Source of the DNA: an uncultured Dialister sp.
Lineage (GTDB): Bacteria; Bacillota; Negativicutes; Veillonellales; Dialisteraceae
DNA: 40,572 nucleotides
Direction of reading: 5' to 3'
Assembly: GCA_934178345.1 (NCBI GenBank)
Contig: CAKPQG010000021.1
Coordinates: forward strand, 1 to 40,572
Part shown: positions 29,511-38,609 of the stretch, one piece after another
Numbering within the stretch: the first letter of the stretch is position 1
How the letters are laid out: each line of letters opens with the position of its first letter
Program-made: the position numbers and the translations under genes
The notes under the pieces: generated by a model
What the model was told of the DNA's origin: nothing
Database searches by the model: none
Seen by the model: the letters and a program-made list of their open reading frames with translations, nothing else

Positions 29511-30890
29511 ATGTACGAAGAAACCACTATTGCGGCGATCGCGACCAGCCCGGGCGAGGGCGGGATCGGCATCATCCGCATTTCCGGCATGCAGGCGGCG
29601 GATGTCGCAGACCGCGTATTTCATACGAAGAAAATCAAGAGCTTTCATGAGGCAGAGCCGTACCGCATGTACTTTGGCCGCGTCATGGCGGCGGACCGCC
29701 AGGTAGACGAGGGGCTTGCCGTCTATATGAAGTCGCCGCATTCCTACACAGGCGAGGATGTCGTAGAGATCCAGATCCATGGATCGATGGAGGCGCTCCG
29801 GCAGACGCTCGCTCTCGTTCTGGAAATGGGAGCCGTCCCCGCGCATCGCGGCGAATTTACGAAGCGTGCCTTCCTGAATGGCCGCCTCGATCTGTCGCAG
29901 GCAGAGGCCGTGATGGATATCATCGAAGCGAAGGGCGCGGCAGCCCTCTCGCAGGCGGAAAGCCACCTCTCGGGCGCGCTTTCCTCCTTCGTGCATGCAT
30001 CGCGCGATCAGCTGAAGGATTTGATTTCCAAGCTCGAGGTCACCATCGACTACCCGGAAGAAGACTTGGAAGATCTCACGAATGAAGAGATCGAAGAGGG
30101 GCTTTCTTCCATTGCTGCTTCGCTTCGGACGCTGCTCTCCCGCTCCGAAGAGGGGCGCATCATCCGCGATGGTCTGCGCACGGCGATCGTAGGCCGCCCG
30201 AATGCGGGAAAATCGAGCCTCTTGAACGCGCTTTTGCAGGAGGAGCGCGCCATCGTGACGGACATTCCGGGGACGACGCGCGACACCATCGAAGAGTCCA
30301 TCAAGATCGGCGGCGTGCCGCTCGTCCTGATGGATACAGCCGGTATCCGCGAGACGGATAACAAGATCGAGCGCATCGGCATCGAGCGTGCGAAGGACTC
30401 CATGGCAAAGGCCGACCTCATCATGGCCGTCATCGACGGTTCTCGCCCGCTCGCGGAAGAAGACCGCGCGCTGCTTCTCTCTCTTCGCGGAAGGAAGGCG
30501 CTTGTCATCCTGAATAAGTATGACCTGCCGCAGGAAATCGAGACGGCAGATGTGAAAGCACTTGCCGGAGATATTCCGGTCGTGCCGATCTCCGCCCGCT
30601 ACGGCAGCGGCATGGCCGAGCTGGAAGAGGAGCTCCATCACATCACTCTGCATCAGGATGTCTCCGCGGGCCGTGAGCTCTTCCTGACGAACCTGCGTCA
30701 CGTGGATCTGGTAAAGAAATCTCTGGCTGCCGCCCTGCGCGCCGAAGAGTCCATCCGGTGCGGCATGCCGGCAGACTGCATCGTCGTCGATGTCACCGAG
30801 GCGTGGCATACGCTGGGAGAAATCACCGGAGATACGGTGGATCATGAACTCATCAATTCCATCTTCGAAAGATTCTGCGTGGGGAAGTAG
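29511..30890 (+). CDS. mnmE: tRNA modification GTPase MnmE
   Basis: With MnmG it installs the carboxymethylaminomethyl or aminomethyl group on wobble U34 of certain tRNAs. 459 residues: N-terminal tetrahydrofolate-binding domain (1-118), helical domain, inserted G domain with GRPNAGKSS (228-236), DIPGTTRDT (251-259), DTAGIRET (275-282) and NKYDL, and the C-terminal FCVGK with the conserved cysteine. GAAGGAG precedes ATG 29511. mnmG and rsmG follow on the same strand, the usual cluster, but each is separated here by several hundred bases of repeat mosaic, so they are not a compact operon. Confidence 0.96.
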   Translation: MYEETTIAAIATSPGEGGIGIIRISGMQAADVADRVFHTKKIKSFHEAEPYRMYFGRVMAADRQVDEGLAVYMKSPHSYTGEDVVEIQIHGSMEALRQTLALVLEMGAVPAHRGEFTKRAFLNGRLDLSQAEAVMDIIEAKGAAALSQAESHLSGALSSFVHASRDQLKDLISKLEVTIDYPEEDLEDLTNEEIEEGLSSIAASLRTLLSRSEEGRIIRDGLRTAIVGRPNAGKSSLLNALLQEERAIVTDIPGTTRDTIEESIKIGGVPLVLMDTAGIRETDNKIERIGIERAKDSMAKADLIMAVIDGSRPLAEEDRALLLSLRGRKALVILNKYDLPQEIETADVKALAGDIPVVPISARYGSGMAELEEELHHITLHQDVSAGRELFLTNLRHVDLVKKSLAAALRAEESIRCGMPADCIVVDVTEAWHTLGEITGDTVDHELINSIFERFCVGK

Positions 30891-30892
30891 TG

Positions 30893-31490
30893 GCTAGGGA
30901 CTAGTGACTGGTGACTGGGAGACATCAGGCTCCCCGTGTCGTCATTTCGAGCGAAGTCGAGAAATCTTTCTTGCAGACCGATAAAAGATGCGTGTGTGAA
31001 AGCAGGGATGAGGTGCTTCAAGTGACTAGCGAATTGAATACTACTTTCGGGCATCGCCCCTTTTCGTCATCCTGAGCGGAGTAAAATGCCGTTTGTTAGA
31101 GAAGTCGTGTTCAGAAAGTTGGGGACTGAGTCGAAGGATCTGGCGCCGCACCAACCCTGTTGAACCCTCCATCCGAAGTTTGAAAGCAGGGATGAGTAGC
31201 TAGGGACTAGTGGCTAGGGATTAGGAGTCTCAAGTGACTGGTGACTTGAATACCACTTTGGGGCATCGCCACTATCTATACTCCGCGGCGCATTTCGTCA
31301 TCCTGAGCGGAGTGAAATGTCGGATGTTCGATCATGTAAAGGCGGAACAGTGAGAACTAAGTCGAAGGATCTGGCGCCGCACCACCATTTCGCATTTCTC
31401 ATTTCTCATTTCTAATTTCTCATTCGAGCAAAGCTTTCATCCGCAATCCATAGGCGCCCCGCCCCACGGGCTAACCCTGAACCCGCCAAC
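30893..31490. repeat. Long intergenic mosaic between mnmE and mnmG
   Basis: GTGACTGGTGACTGG units, the GTCATTTCGAGCGAAGTCGA module, CGTCATCCTGAGCGG module (31065-31145), GGGATTAGG units, a second CGTCATCCTGAGCGG module with GTCGGATGTTCGATCATG (31294-31375), ATTTCTC units, GCCCCACGGGCTAACC and CCCTGAACCC. The stretch 31307-31420 is nearly identical, inverted, to 40460-40572. No gene seen. Confidence 0.88.
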
Positions 31491-31507
31491 CTTCCTCCAT
31501 TCTTTCT

Positions 31508-31536
31508 TTGAAATACACGGCAAAATTTTATATAAT
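31508..31536 (+). promoter_or_regulatory. Promoter of mnmG
   Basis: TTGAAA (31508-31513), 17 bp, TATAAT (31531-31536), giving a leader of about 60 nt. Confidence 0.85.
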
Positions 31537-31600
31537 AAGACTTTGGAATATAATCAAACGCAGAAAACCATTTTCTGCGAAGCAAAGAAAGAAGGATACC

Positions 31601-33472
31601 ATGTATCTCATTGATACGTATGATGTGATCGTCGTCGGTGCAGGCCATGCGGGCTGCGAGGCGGCGCTTGCGGCAGCGCGCATGGGGATGAAGACGCTGC
31701 TCACCACGATTTCTCTGGAAAACGTCGCCATGATGCCATGCAATCCGGCGATCGGCGGGCCGGGGAAGAGCCACCTTGTGAAAGAGATCGATGCGCTGGG
31801 CGGCGAGATGGGCATCGCAGCCGATGCGACAGCCATCCAGATGCGCATGCTGAATCTCGGCAAGGGGCCGGCGGTGTACGCGCTCCGCGCGCAGTCGGAC
31901 AAGAACAAGTACCACACCTATATGAAGAAGGTGGTGGAGAATACAGAAAATCTCGACCTGAAGCAGGTGCAGGTGATGGACATCCTCGTAGAAGACGGGG
32001 TATGCGTCGGCATCACGACCGAGCTCCATGAAGAGTACCGTGCGAAGGCGGTCATTCTGGCGACGGGGACGTACCTCGACAGCGAGATCATCATCGGAGA
32101 GACGATGTATTCCGGCGGTCCGAATGGCATGCGCCCCTCGGTCGGCCTGTCAGAGAATCTGAAGAAGCACGGGCTGAAGATTCTTCGCTTCAAGACAGGC
32201 ACGCCGAGCCGCGTCGATATCAGAAGCCTGCATCTGGATCATATGGCGCTCGAGCAGGGCGATCCGATGAACCATGCCTTCTCCTTCATGAATGAACGGG
32301 AGGACAGAAATCAGCGGAACTGCTGGCTCACCTATACCAATGAAGAAACGCACCAGATCATCCGTGATAACCTGATGCGTGCCCCGAAGTATGCGGGCAA
32401 GATCCACGGTGTCGGTGCGCGCTACTGCCCGTCCATCGAGGATAAGGTCGTCCGCTTTGCAGATAAGAAGCGTCACCAGCTCTTCATCGAGCCAGAAGGT
32501 CTTGATACGAATGAAATGTACGTCCAGGGCATGTCGACGTCCATGCCGATCGACGTGCAGTATGCGTTCCTGCGTACCATCCCGGGGCTCGAGGATGTGA
32601 AACTCATGCGTCCGGCCTATGCGATCGAGTATGATCTCCTGGATCCGCTCCAGCTCTACCCGACGCTGGAAGTGAAGAAACTCCCGGGTCTCTACTCCGC
32701 TGGACAGGCCAATGGTACGAGCGGCTATGAGGAAGCCGCGGCACAGGGGCTCATGGCCGGTATCAATGCGGCGCTCAAGATCAAGGGGAAAGAACCCTTC
32801 ATCCTTGCCCGCCACGAAGCCTACATCGGTGCGCTCATCGATGACCTCGTCACGAAGGGGACGAATGAACCGTACCGCATGATGACCAGCCGCAGCGAGT
32901 ACCGCCTGATCCTCCGTCAGGACAATGCGGATCTTCGCCTCACCGAGAAGGGCCATGACATCGGCCTTGTGACAGAAGAGCGCTACGCGCATTTCCTGGC
33001 CCGCAAAGAGGCCTATGAGGAAGCGATGGCCTATATCCGGACGAAGCGCTTCACGCCCAAGGAGGCCGTCAATGCAGCGCTTGCCAGCGTCGGATCCGCT
33101 CCGCTCACGACAGGCATCGGCGCGGATAAGATCTTAAAACGTCCCGAGATGACCTACAGGACCATGGTTGACGTCCTCGGCTGCCCCGCCTTCGATCCGG
33201 AAGCCGTCGAGGAAATGGAAATCACGGTGAAGTACGAGGGCTATATCGCCCGTCAGGAAGCCGCCGTCAAGAAGGCCGAGCGCATGGAAAAGGAAAAGAT
33301 GCCAGAGAACATCGATTATCTCCACTTGGACGGCATCTCCATCGAAGCCCGTCAGAAGCTCGATCAGATCCGTCCGCTCTCTCTGGGGCAGGCCTCCCGC
33401 ATCTCCGGCGTTTCTCCGGCGGATATGTCGGTCCTGATGGTCTATGTGAAGCGAATGAAGGGAAATCAGTGA
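31601..33472 (+). CDS. mnmG: tRNA uridine 5-carboxymethylaminomethyl modification enzyme MnmG
   Basis: FAD-dependent partner of MnmE in wobble uridine modification. 623 residues from ATG 31601, the normal length. Dinucleotide-binding GAGHAG (13-18), the MMPCNPAIGGPGKSHLVKEIDALGGEMG segment, the GTYLDSEIIIGE and FKTGTP(SR)VD regions, and the C-terminal helical domain (EAVEEMEITVKYEGYIARQ) are all present. AAGAAGGAT precedes the chosen start; an upstream in-frame ATG at 31508 lies within the -35 box and cannot be the start. Confidence 0.96.
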   Translation: MYLIDTYDVIVVGAGHAGCEAALAAARMGMKTLLTTISLENVAMMPCNPAIGGPGKSHLVKEIDALGGEMGIAADATAIQMRMLNLGKGPAVYALRAQSDKNKYHTYMKKVVENTENLDLKQVQVMDILVEDGVCVGITTELHEEYRAKAVILATGTYLDSEIIIGETMYSGGPNGMRPSVGLSENLKKHGLKILRFKTGTPSRVDIRSLHLDHMALEQGDPMNHAFSFMNEREDRNQRNCWLTYTNEETHQIIRDNLMRAPKYAGKIHGVGARYCPSIEDKVVRFADKKRHQLFIEPEGLDTNEMYVQGMSTSMPIDVQYAFLRTIPGLEDVKLMRPAYAIEYDLLDPLQLYPTLEVKKLPGLYSAGQANGTSGYEEAAAQGLMAGINAALKIKGKEPFILARHEAYIGALIDDLVTKGTNEPYRMMTSRSEYRLILRQDNADLRLTEKGHDIGLVTEERYAHFLARKEAYEEAMAYIRTKRFTPKEAVNAALASVGSAPLTTGIGADKILKRPEMTYRTMVDVLGCPAFDPEAVEEMEITVKYEGYIARQEAAVKKAERMEKEKMPENIDYLHLDGISIEARQKLDQIRPLSLGQASRISGVSPADMSVLMVYVKRMKGNQ

Positions 33473-33473
33473 C

Positions 33474-33705
33474 TAGTGACTGGTGACTGGTAGCTAGGGA
33501 TTAGTGGCTAGGGATTAGGAGTCTCAACTGACTGGTGACTTGAATACCACTTTGGGGCATCGCCCCATATATACTTCGCGGCGAAGCCGCCACCACCATT
33601 CCTAATTCCTCATTCCTAATTCCTAATTCAAGCAGAGCTTTCGCACGCAATCAATGGACGCCCCGCCCCACGGACTAACCCTGAACCCCGAACCCTGAAC
33701 CCATA
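33474..33705. repeat. Intergenic mosaic between mnmG and rsmG
   Basis: GTGACTGGTGACTGG units begin 3 bp after the stop, then GGGATTAG units, GGGGCATCGCCCC, GCGGCGAAGCCGC hairpin, ATTCCTA/ATTCCTC units, GCCCCACGGACTAACC and CCCTGAA units. Confidence 0.88.
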
Positions 33706-33743
33706 TATCACCATTCTCAAGTAATTTTGAAAGGGAAATCAAA

Positions 33744-34454
33744 ATGACAGTTGCAGAAATGATGGAAACTCTGGGTCTCGCAGCGAATGAGGACGCGGCG
33801 AGAAAAATGACAGAGTACAATGCCATGCTGATGGCCATGAATAAGAAAGTGAATCTCACCGGCATCAAAGACGGAGACGAGAGTCTCATCAAGAACATTT
33901 ATGACTCCATGACCGTCTATGACCCGGCCTATTTTCCGCAGAATGGCCGCGTACTTGACCTTGGGACAGGCGCCGGATTTCCCGGCGTGCCGCTCGCGAT
34001 CCTACGTCCCGATATGTACGTGGTGCTCGTGGACTCCATCCAGAAGAAGCTCACCTTCATCGAGGACGCCTGCCGCGAGCTCGGGATCAAGAATGTGAAG
34101 TGCGTCCACATCCGCGCAGAAGAAGGCGGCCGCCGCAGAAAGACCCGTGAGTCCTTCGACGTCGTCACCGCCAGAGCTGTGAAAGCGATGCCCATCATTT
34201 CAGAGTGGGCGATGCCCTTCGTCAAGGTCGGCGGCGTCTTCTGTGCCATGAAAGGCCCCGGCGCGGAAGAGGAGCTGAAGCAGGCAGGCCGTATCCTGCG
34301 CGAGCTCCATGGCACGCTCGAGGAAAAGAAGGAGCTCACCCTCCCCGCCGGCGATCAGCGCGTGATCCTTTATATCAGAAAGACCGCGCCCTGTCCCAAG
34401 ACCTACCCCAGAAAAGTAGGCATCGCAGAAAAAAAGCCGATCATCGGAGAATAA
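33744..34454 (+). CDS. rsmG: 16S rRNA (guanine527-N7)-methyltransferase
   Basis: Methylates G527 in the 530 loop of 16S rRNA with S-adenosylmethionine. 236 residues; the cofactor site LDLGTGAGFPG is at 71-81, followed by VLVDSIQKKLTFIED and VTARAVKAMPIISEWAMPF, all typical of RsmG (GidB). AAAGGG precedes ATG 33744. The classical mnmE-mnmG-rsmG order is kept. Confidence 0.96.
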   Translation: MTVAEMMETLGLAANEDAARKMTEYNAMLMAMNKKVNLTGIKDGDESLIKNIYDSMTVYDPAYFPQNGRVLDLGTGAGFPGVPLAILRPDMYVVLVDSIQKKLTFIEDACRELGIKNVKCVHIRAEEGGRRRKTRESFDVVTARAVKAMPIISEWAMPFVKVGGVFCAMKGPGAEEELKQAGRILRELHGTLEEKKELTLPAGDQRVILYIRKTAPCPKTYPRKVGIAEKKPIIGE

Positions 34455-34466
34455 GAAAAGCACCCG

Positions 34467-34492
34467 AAAGCACCCGAAAGGGTGCTTTTTGA
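34467..34492 (+). terminator. Terminator after rsmG
   Basis: AAAGCACCC (34467-34475) pairs with GGGTGCTTT (34480-34488), then TT. The GCACCCGAAA unit is duplicated just before, so the left arm has two alternative positions. Confidence 0.8.
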
Positions 34493-34493
34493 A

Positions 34494-34690
34494 TTAGAAA
34501 TGAGAAATTAGAAATGAGAAATGGCGGTGGCGGCTTCGCCGCATATTTTAAAACTTCGCGGCGCTTCTGATTTTTATGCGCCGCACCACCATTCCTAATT
34601 CCTCATTCCTAATTCCTCATTCGAGCAAAGCTTTCATTCATAATCAGTGGACGGAGCCGCTCGTGGGCTAACCCTGAACCCTTGAACCTT
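34494..34690. repeat. Intergenic short-repeat mosaic
   Basis: GAATTAGAAATGAGAAAT units, GGCGGCTTCGCCGC, GCGGCGC...GCGCCGC hairpin, ATTCCTA/ATTCCTC units, GGACGGAGCCGC and CCCTGAACCC. Confidence 0.85.
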
Positions 34691-34742
34691 CCCTGCATTC
34701 CGTGTAAAATAAATGAGATTATGCATTTGGGAGGATATTTCA

Positions 34743-36098
34743 ATGAATGAACGTGATAGCTTCAAGTCCCGTCTGGGCTTCCTGCTGGTCAGTGCAGGGT
34801 GCGCGATCGGGATCGGGAATGTATGGAAATTCCCATATGTGACGGGCGAATATGGCGGCGCGGTATTCGTCCTATTTTACCTGCTCTTTCTGGTGCTGAT
34901 GGGCATTCCCGTCATGACGATGGAGCTGGCTGTGGGCCGCGCGAGCAGAAAAAGTGCAGTCAAGGGCTACGCCGCGCTGGAGAAACCGGGCTCGAAGTGG
35001 CATATCCATGGGTGGTTCTGCGTTTTGGGGTGCTACCTGCTCATGATGTACTACACGACGGTATCCGGCTGGATGCTTGCCTATTTCTGGAAATTCGTCA
35101 ATGGCACCTTCGCCTCTGCGAAAGCGGACGGGGTCGGCGAGGTCTTCGGCGCGATGCTGGCAAGTCCCTGGGAAATGGGCTTTTTCATGGCGATGACGGT
35201 CGTCGGCGGATTCCTCGTCTGCGGACTGGGGCTCCAGAGCGGCGTGGAGCGCATCACGAAGGTCATGATGCTCTGCCTTCTTGCGCTCATCGTCGTGCTT
35301 GCCGTGCATAGCGCCTTCCTGGAAGGCGGCGGACCGGGACTTTCCTTCTACCTGCTTCCTGACTGGGAGCGTGCGGCAGAAGCCGGTATCGGCAATGTGG
35401 CATCCGCCGCGATGAATCAGGCCTTCTTCACGCTGTCCCTCGGTATCGCCGCGATCGAGATCTTCGGCAGCTACATGTCGGATGATTTTACGCTGGGCGG
35501 AGAAGCTGTGCGCATCGCGATGCTTGATACCTTCGTCGCCATCATGGCAGGGCTCATCATTTTCCCGGCGTGCTTCGCCTATGATGTGCAGCCGGATCAG
35601 GGGCCGTCGCTCATTTTTATCACCCTTCCGAAGATCTTCAGCCACATGTCCATGGGCCAGCTCTGGGGAGCGCTCTTCTTTGTCTTCATGACCTTTGCGA
35701 GCTTCTCGACGGTCACGGCAGTCTTTGAGAATCTCATCGCAAGCAGTATGGATAATTTCGGATGGAGCCGCAGGAAATCAGTCTTGCTGAATCTGGTGAT
35801 CATTTTCGTCTTCTCCATCCCCTGCGTTCTCGGCTACAATGTGCTCTCGGGCGTGCATTTCCTGGGGAACCGCGATGTCCTGGACAGTGAAGATTTCCTC
35901 GTGAGCAATATCCTGCTCCCGGCAGGCTCTCTGATCTATCTGCTCTTCTGTACGACCAAGTGGGGCTGGGGCTTTGACAAGTACATCGCGGAAGTGAATA
36001 CAGGCCGCGGCCTCAAGATGCCGCTTTGGATCAAGCCGTATTTTCAGTATGTACTGCCTGTGCTGATACTCGTCATTTTGATTCGAGGCTTGGTATAA
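34743..36098 (+). CDS. NSS-family sodium-dependent transporter, paralogue 1
   Basis: Neurotransmitter:sodium symporter family (LeuT fold), probably taking up an amino acid with Na+. 451 residues and about 11-12 membrane segments. TM1 carries SAGCAIGIGNVWKFPYVTGEYGGAVF with the unwound glycine-rich site, and TM6/TM8 regions include ASAAMNQAFFTLSLGIAAIEIFGSYMS and FVFMTFASFSTVTAVFENLIA. ATG 34743 follows GGGAGGAT. The next gene is a close paralogue; the pair arose by tandem duplication. The exact substrate cannot be told. Confidence 0.9.
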   Translation: MNERDSFKSRLGFLLVSAGCAIGIGNVWKFPYVTGEYGGAVFVLFYLLFLVLMGIPVMTMELAVGRASRKSAVKGYAALEKPGSKWHIHGWFCVLGCYLLMMYYTTVSGWMLAYFWKFVNGTFASAKADGVGEVFGAMLASPWEMGFFMAMTVVGGFLVCGLGLQSGVERITKVMMLCLLALIVVLAVHSAFLEGGGPGLSFYLLPDWERAAEAGIGNVASAAMNQAFFTLSLGIAAIEIFGSYMSDDFTLGGEAVRIAMLDTFVAIMAGLIIFPACFAYDVQPDQGPSLIFITLPKIFSHMSMGQLWGALFFVFMTFASFSTVTAVFENLIASSMDNFGWSRRKSVLLNLVIIFVFSIPCVLGYNVLSGVHFLGNRDVLDSEDFLVSNILLPAGSLIYLLFCTTKWGWGFDKYIAEVNTGRGLKMPLWIKPYFQYVLPVLILVILIRGLV

Positions 36099-36109
36099 AA
36101 TTAGGGATG

Positions 36110-36195
36110 GCGGTGCGGGAGAATCCCTAATCCCTAATCCCTAATCCCTAGTCCCTAGTCCCTAGTCACCAGTCACCAGTCACAAGTCACAAGTC
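36110..36195. repeat. TAATCCC / AGTCACC heptamer array between paralogues
   Basis: Four TAATCCC units, then TAGTCCC and AGTCACC/AGTCACA units, all 7 bp. This is the purest heptamer run and occupies almost the whole gap between the two transporter genes. Confidence 0.92.
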
Positions 36196-36215
36196 ACCCA
36201 ATGGAGGAAAGAAGA

Positions 36216-37571
36216 ATGGAAGCAAGAGATAGTTTCAAGTCCCGTCTGGGATTTATTCTGGTCAGCGCCGGCTGCGCCATCGGCATCGGGAATGTCTGGC
36301 GTTTCCCGTATGTGACGGGCGAGTACGGCGGGGCCGTCTTTGTCTTATTTTATCTGCTCTTTCTGGTGATCCTCGGGATCCCCGTCGTCACCATGGAGCT
36401 GGCTGTCGGCCGCGCGAGCCGCAAGAGCGTGAAGGAAGGCTTCATGAAGCTCGAGCCGCCGGGGACATGGTGGCACCTTCACGGCTGGATCGCACTGGCA
36501 GGGAGCTTCGTGCTCATGATCTACTACACCACGATCTCCGGCTGGATGGTGGATTACTTCGTTCGTTTTCTGGACGGCTCCTTTCAGGGGCTTTCGACGA
36601 AAGAGGTCGCGGATGTCTTCGGCAGCATGCTGGCAAATCCCACAGAGCTCTTAGGCTTCATGGGGCTCAATGTTCTCATCGGCTTTGCGGTCTGCGCGGG
36701 CGGCGTCGCAAAGAGCCTGGAGAAAGTGACGAAAGTGATGATGCTCGGGCTCCTCTTCCTCATCGTCATTCTGGCAGGAAACAGCCTGCTCCTTCCCGGC
36801 GCGGAAGAAGGACTTCGTTTCTACCTGCTTCCGGACTGGGACCGCGCGGCAGCCGCCGGCCTTGGCAATGTGGCGTCTGCGGCCATGTTCCAGGCCTTCT
36901 TCACGCTCTCTGTCGGACAGGGCTCTATGGAAATCTTTGCAAGCTACATGAGCAAAGAAAATACCCTCACCGGTGAAGCGGTACGCATCACGATCCTCGA
37001 CACCTTTGTCGCTATCATGGCAGGCCTCATCATTTTCCCCGCCTGCTTTGCCTTCGGCGTCGCTCCGGCGGAAGGACCGTCCCTTATTTTCGTGGCGCTG
37101 CCGAATATTTTCATCAACATGCCCATGGGACAGCTCTGGGGCGGGTTCTTCTTCCTCTTCATGACCTTTGCGAGCTTCTCGACCGTCACTGCCGTCTTTG
37201 AAAGTCTCATCGGCAACTGCATGGACAACTTCGGATGGAGCCGCAAAAAAAGTGTCCTCATCCTGCTCCCGCTCGTTTTCTTCGGCTCCATCCCCTGCGT
37301 CCTGGGCTTCAATGTCTGGCAGGACGTCCACCTCTTGGGCGCGCGCGGCATCCTCGATACGGAAGACTTCTTCGTCTCGAGCCTCGTCCTTCCCGGCGGC
37401 TCTCTCCTCTTCGTCCTCTTCTGCACCACCCGCTATGGCTGGGGCTTCGACAAGTACATGGCAGAGGTCAATACGGGAGCTGGCATGAAGCTGCCCCGTT
37501 GGGTGAAGCCGTACTTCAAGTACGTGCTGCCGATACTCATCTTCGGCATCCTTGTGAGAGGATTGATGTAA
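36216..37571 (+). CDS. NSS-family sodium-dependent transporter, paralogue 2
   Basis: 451 residues, closely similar to 34743-36098 throughout (same SRLGF..LVSAGCAIGIGNVW.FPYVTGEYGG start and GWGFDKY.AEVNTG..(M/L)K.P.W(I/V)KPYF end), which shows a tandem duplication with divergence in the loops. ATG 36216 is chosen because GGAGGAAAGAAG lies just before; ATG 36201 has no binding site. Substitutions in TM3 and TM8 regions suggest a different substrate range. Confidence 0.9.
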   Translation: MEARDSFKSRLGFILVSAGCAIGIGNVWRFPYVTGEYGGAVFVLFYLLFLVILGIPVVTMELAVGRASRKSVKEGFMKLEPPGTWWHLHGWIALAGSFVLMIYYTTISGWMVDYFVRFLDGSFQGLSTKEVADVFGSMLANPTELLGFMGLNVLIGFAVCAGGVAKSLEKVTKVMMLGLLFLIVILAGNSLLLPGAEEGLRFYLLPDWDRAAAAGLGNVASAAMFQAFFTLSVGQGSMEIFASYMSKENTLTGEAVRITILDTFVAIMAGLIIFPACFAFGVAPAEGPSLIFVALPNIFINMPMGQLWGGFFFLFMTFASFSTVTAVFESLIGNCMDNFGWSRKKSVLILLPLVFFGSIPCVLGFNVWQDVHLLGARGILDTEDFFVSSLVLPGGSLLFVLFCTTRYGWGFDKYMAEVNTGAGMKLPRWVKPYFKYVLPILIFGILVRGLM

Positions 37572-37733
37572 GTTGATTGGTTCAACGGGTTCTATAGGTT
37601 CAGCAGGTTCAACGGGGGCGGTGCGGCGCGAAATAGTAGGAAAGCGCCGCAGAGTTTTCATAGGAATCTGGTATTCCCGTGAATGAGGAACCTGTTGAAC
37701 CTGTTGAACCTACAGAACCTTTTGAACCTAAAC
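37572..37733. repeat. Mosaic with 9-bp units
   Basis: GGTTCAACGGGTTCTATAGG units, GCGGCGC...GCGCCGC hairpin, then the opposite orientation GAACCTGTTGAACCTGTT units: an inverted pair of 9-mer arrays around a hairpin. Confidence 0.85.
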
Positions 37734-37734
37734 G

Positions 37735-37768
37735 AAAGGAAATCGAACTACGTTCCGATTTCCTTTTT
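37735..37768. terminator. Terminator after NSS paralogue 2
   Basis: AAAGGAAATCG (37735-37745) pairs with CGATTTCCTTT (37756-37766), continuing into TT. Confidence 0.8.
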
Positions 37769-37886
37769 GCTTTCACTATTGCTTATGTGTCCTAAATCCT
37801 TTAATATATATACTGATATTGTATGTGCGAAAGCAGCGCTGGTCATTAGGGCCGCCTGCTCAAGACTTTTGTAAGGAGATGCAAGA

Positions 37887-38144
37887 ATGAGACTTCGTGG
37901 GATTTTATTTGCGATCGCCCTCGTATTCGGCGTATGGAATATTTTCAATCAGGGACTGAACGTCCAGAGCGGGGCGATCCTGCTCATGATCCTGGTGTGC
38001 CTTGCGATGAATATTTACAACTACCACCAGAAGCAGAAAGAGAGAGAGGCGGCCGAGAATGCACTGCGTGAAAAGGAAGAGATCCGCCGCATGCGTGCCG
38101 AAGCCCGCCATCGCCAGAGCCGCAAGGGGAGAAAGAAGAAATAA
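37887..38144 (+). CDS. Small two-TM membrane protein with basic coiled-coil tail
   Basis: 85 residues: two hydrophobic segments (GILFAIALVFGVWNIFN and GAILLMILVCLAMNIYNY), then a charged helical tail EREAAENALREKEEIRRMRAEARHRQSRKGRKKK. AAGGAGATG precedes the ATG. No family recognised; the basic tail should face the cytoplasm. Confidence 0.75.
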   Translation: MRLRGILFAIALVFGVWNIFNQGLNVQSGAILLMILVCLAMNIYNYHQKQKEREAAENALREKEEIRRMRAEARHRQSRKGRKKK

Positions 38145-38182
38145 TCGGGATACCGTTGGCGTCATGGCGGCGGTATACTCTT

Positions 38183-38515
38183 GAGGGTTCAGGGTTCAGG
38201 GTTCAGGGTTCAGGGTTCAGGGTTCAGGGTTAGCCCATGGGGCGTGCTGCTCCGTGATTACGTTTGAAAGTCTCGCTTGAATGAGAAATTAGAAATGAGA
38301 AATGCGAAATGGTGGTGCGGCGCATAAAAATCAGAAGCGCCGCGAAGTATAAATAGTGGCGATGCCCACTTGAGACATTAGACGCCAGATGTCAGATCTC
38401 TGATGTCTGATATCTCCGTTTTCTTAAATACTTCTTTCGGGCATCGCCCCATAAATATTCGCAGCGAAGCTGCCACCACAACCCTGAACCTACCAACCTG
38501 AACCCTGAACCCTCC
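38183..38515. repeat. Intergenic mosaic with clean CCCTGAA-type run
   Basis: Opens with six tandem GGTTCAG units, then GGGTTAGCCCATGGGGCG, GAAATTAGAAATGAG units, GCGGCGC hairpin, GGCGATGCCC, 8-bp CAGATGTC/TGATGTCT units, GGGCATCGCCCC, GCAGCGAAGCTGC and CCCTGAACC units. No gene in this part of the 465-bp gap. Confidence 0.9.
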
Positions 38516-38520
38516 CCCCC

Positions 38521-38594
38521 ATCGTTTTCGCAAAACGAATGACTTGACTCAAAGAATAATAACAATGATTTCCCAAGCGCCTATGGCGCTTTTT
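38521..38594 (+). promoter_or_regulatory. Dyad and terminator-like hairpin directly before a gene
   Basis: TCGTTTTCGCAAAACGA (38522-38538) is a near-perfect dyad. TTGACT (38544-38549) may be a -35. AAGCGCC (38575-38581) pairs with GGCGCTT (38585-38591) and runs into TTTTT, an intrinsic-terminator form ending 16 bp before the next start codon. This could attenuate expression of that gene. Confidence 0.45.
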
Positions 38595-38609
38595 CCATGC
38601 GAGGTGCGT

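Noticed and set aside
29463..30845. 460-codon minus-strand frame opposite mnmE
   Set aside because: Antisense of a complete MnmE with all G motifs; composition typical of a shadow frame (Arg/His rich).
31508..31600. Longer N-terminus for MnmG from the ATG at 31508
   Set aside because: That ATG lies within the -35 box of the mnmG promoter, and the dinucleotide-binding motif follows the start at 31601 at the usual distance.
36119..36150. CCCTAAT repeats as telomere-like ends
   Set aside because: They are internal, intergenic, in both orientations and mixed with other unit types; a linear replicon end is not indicated.
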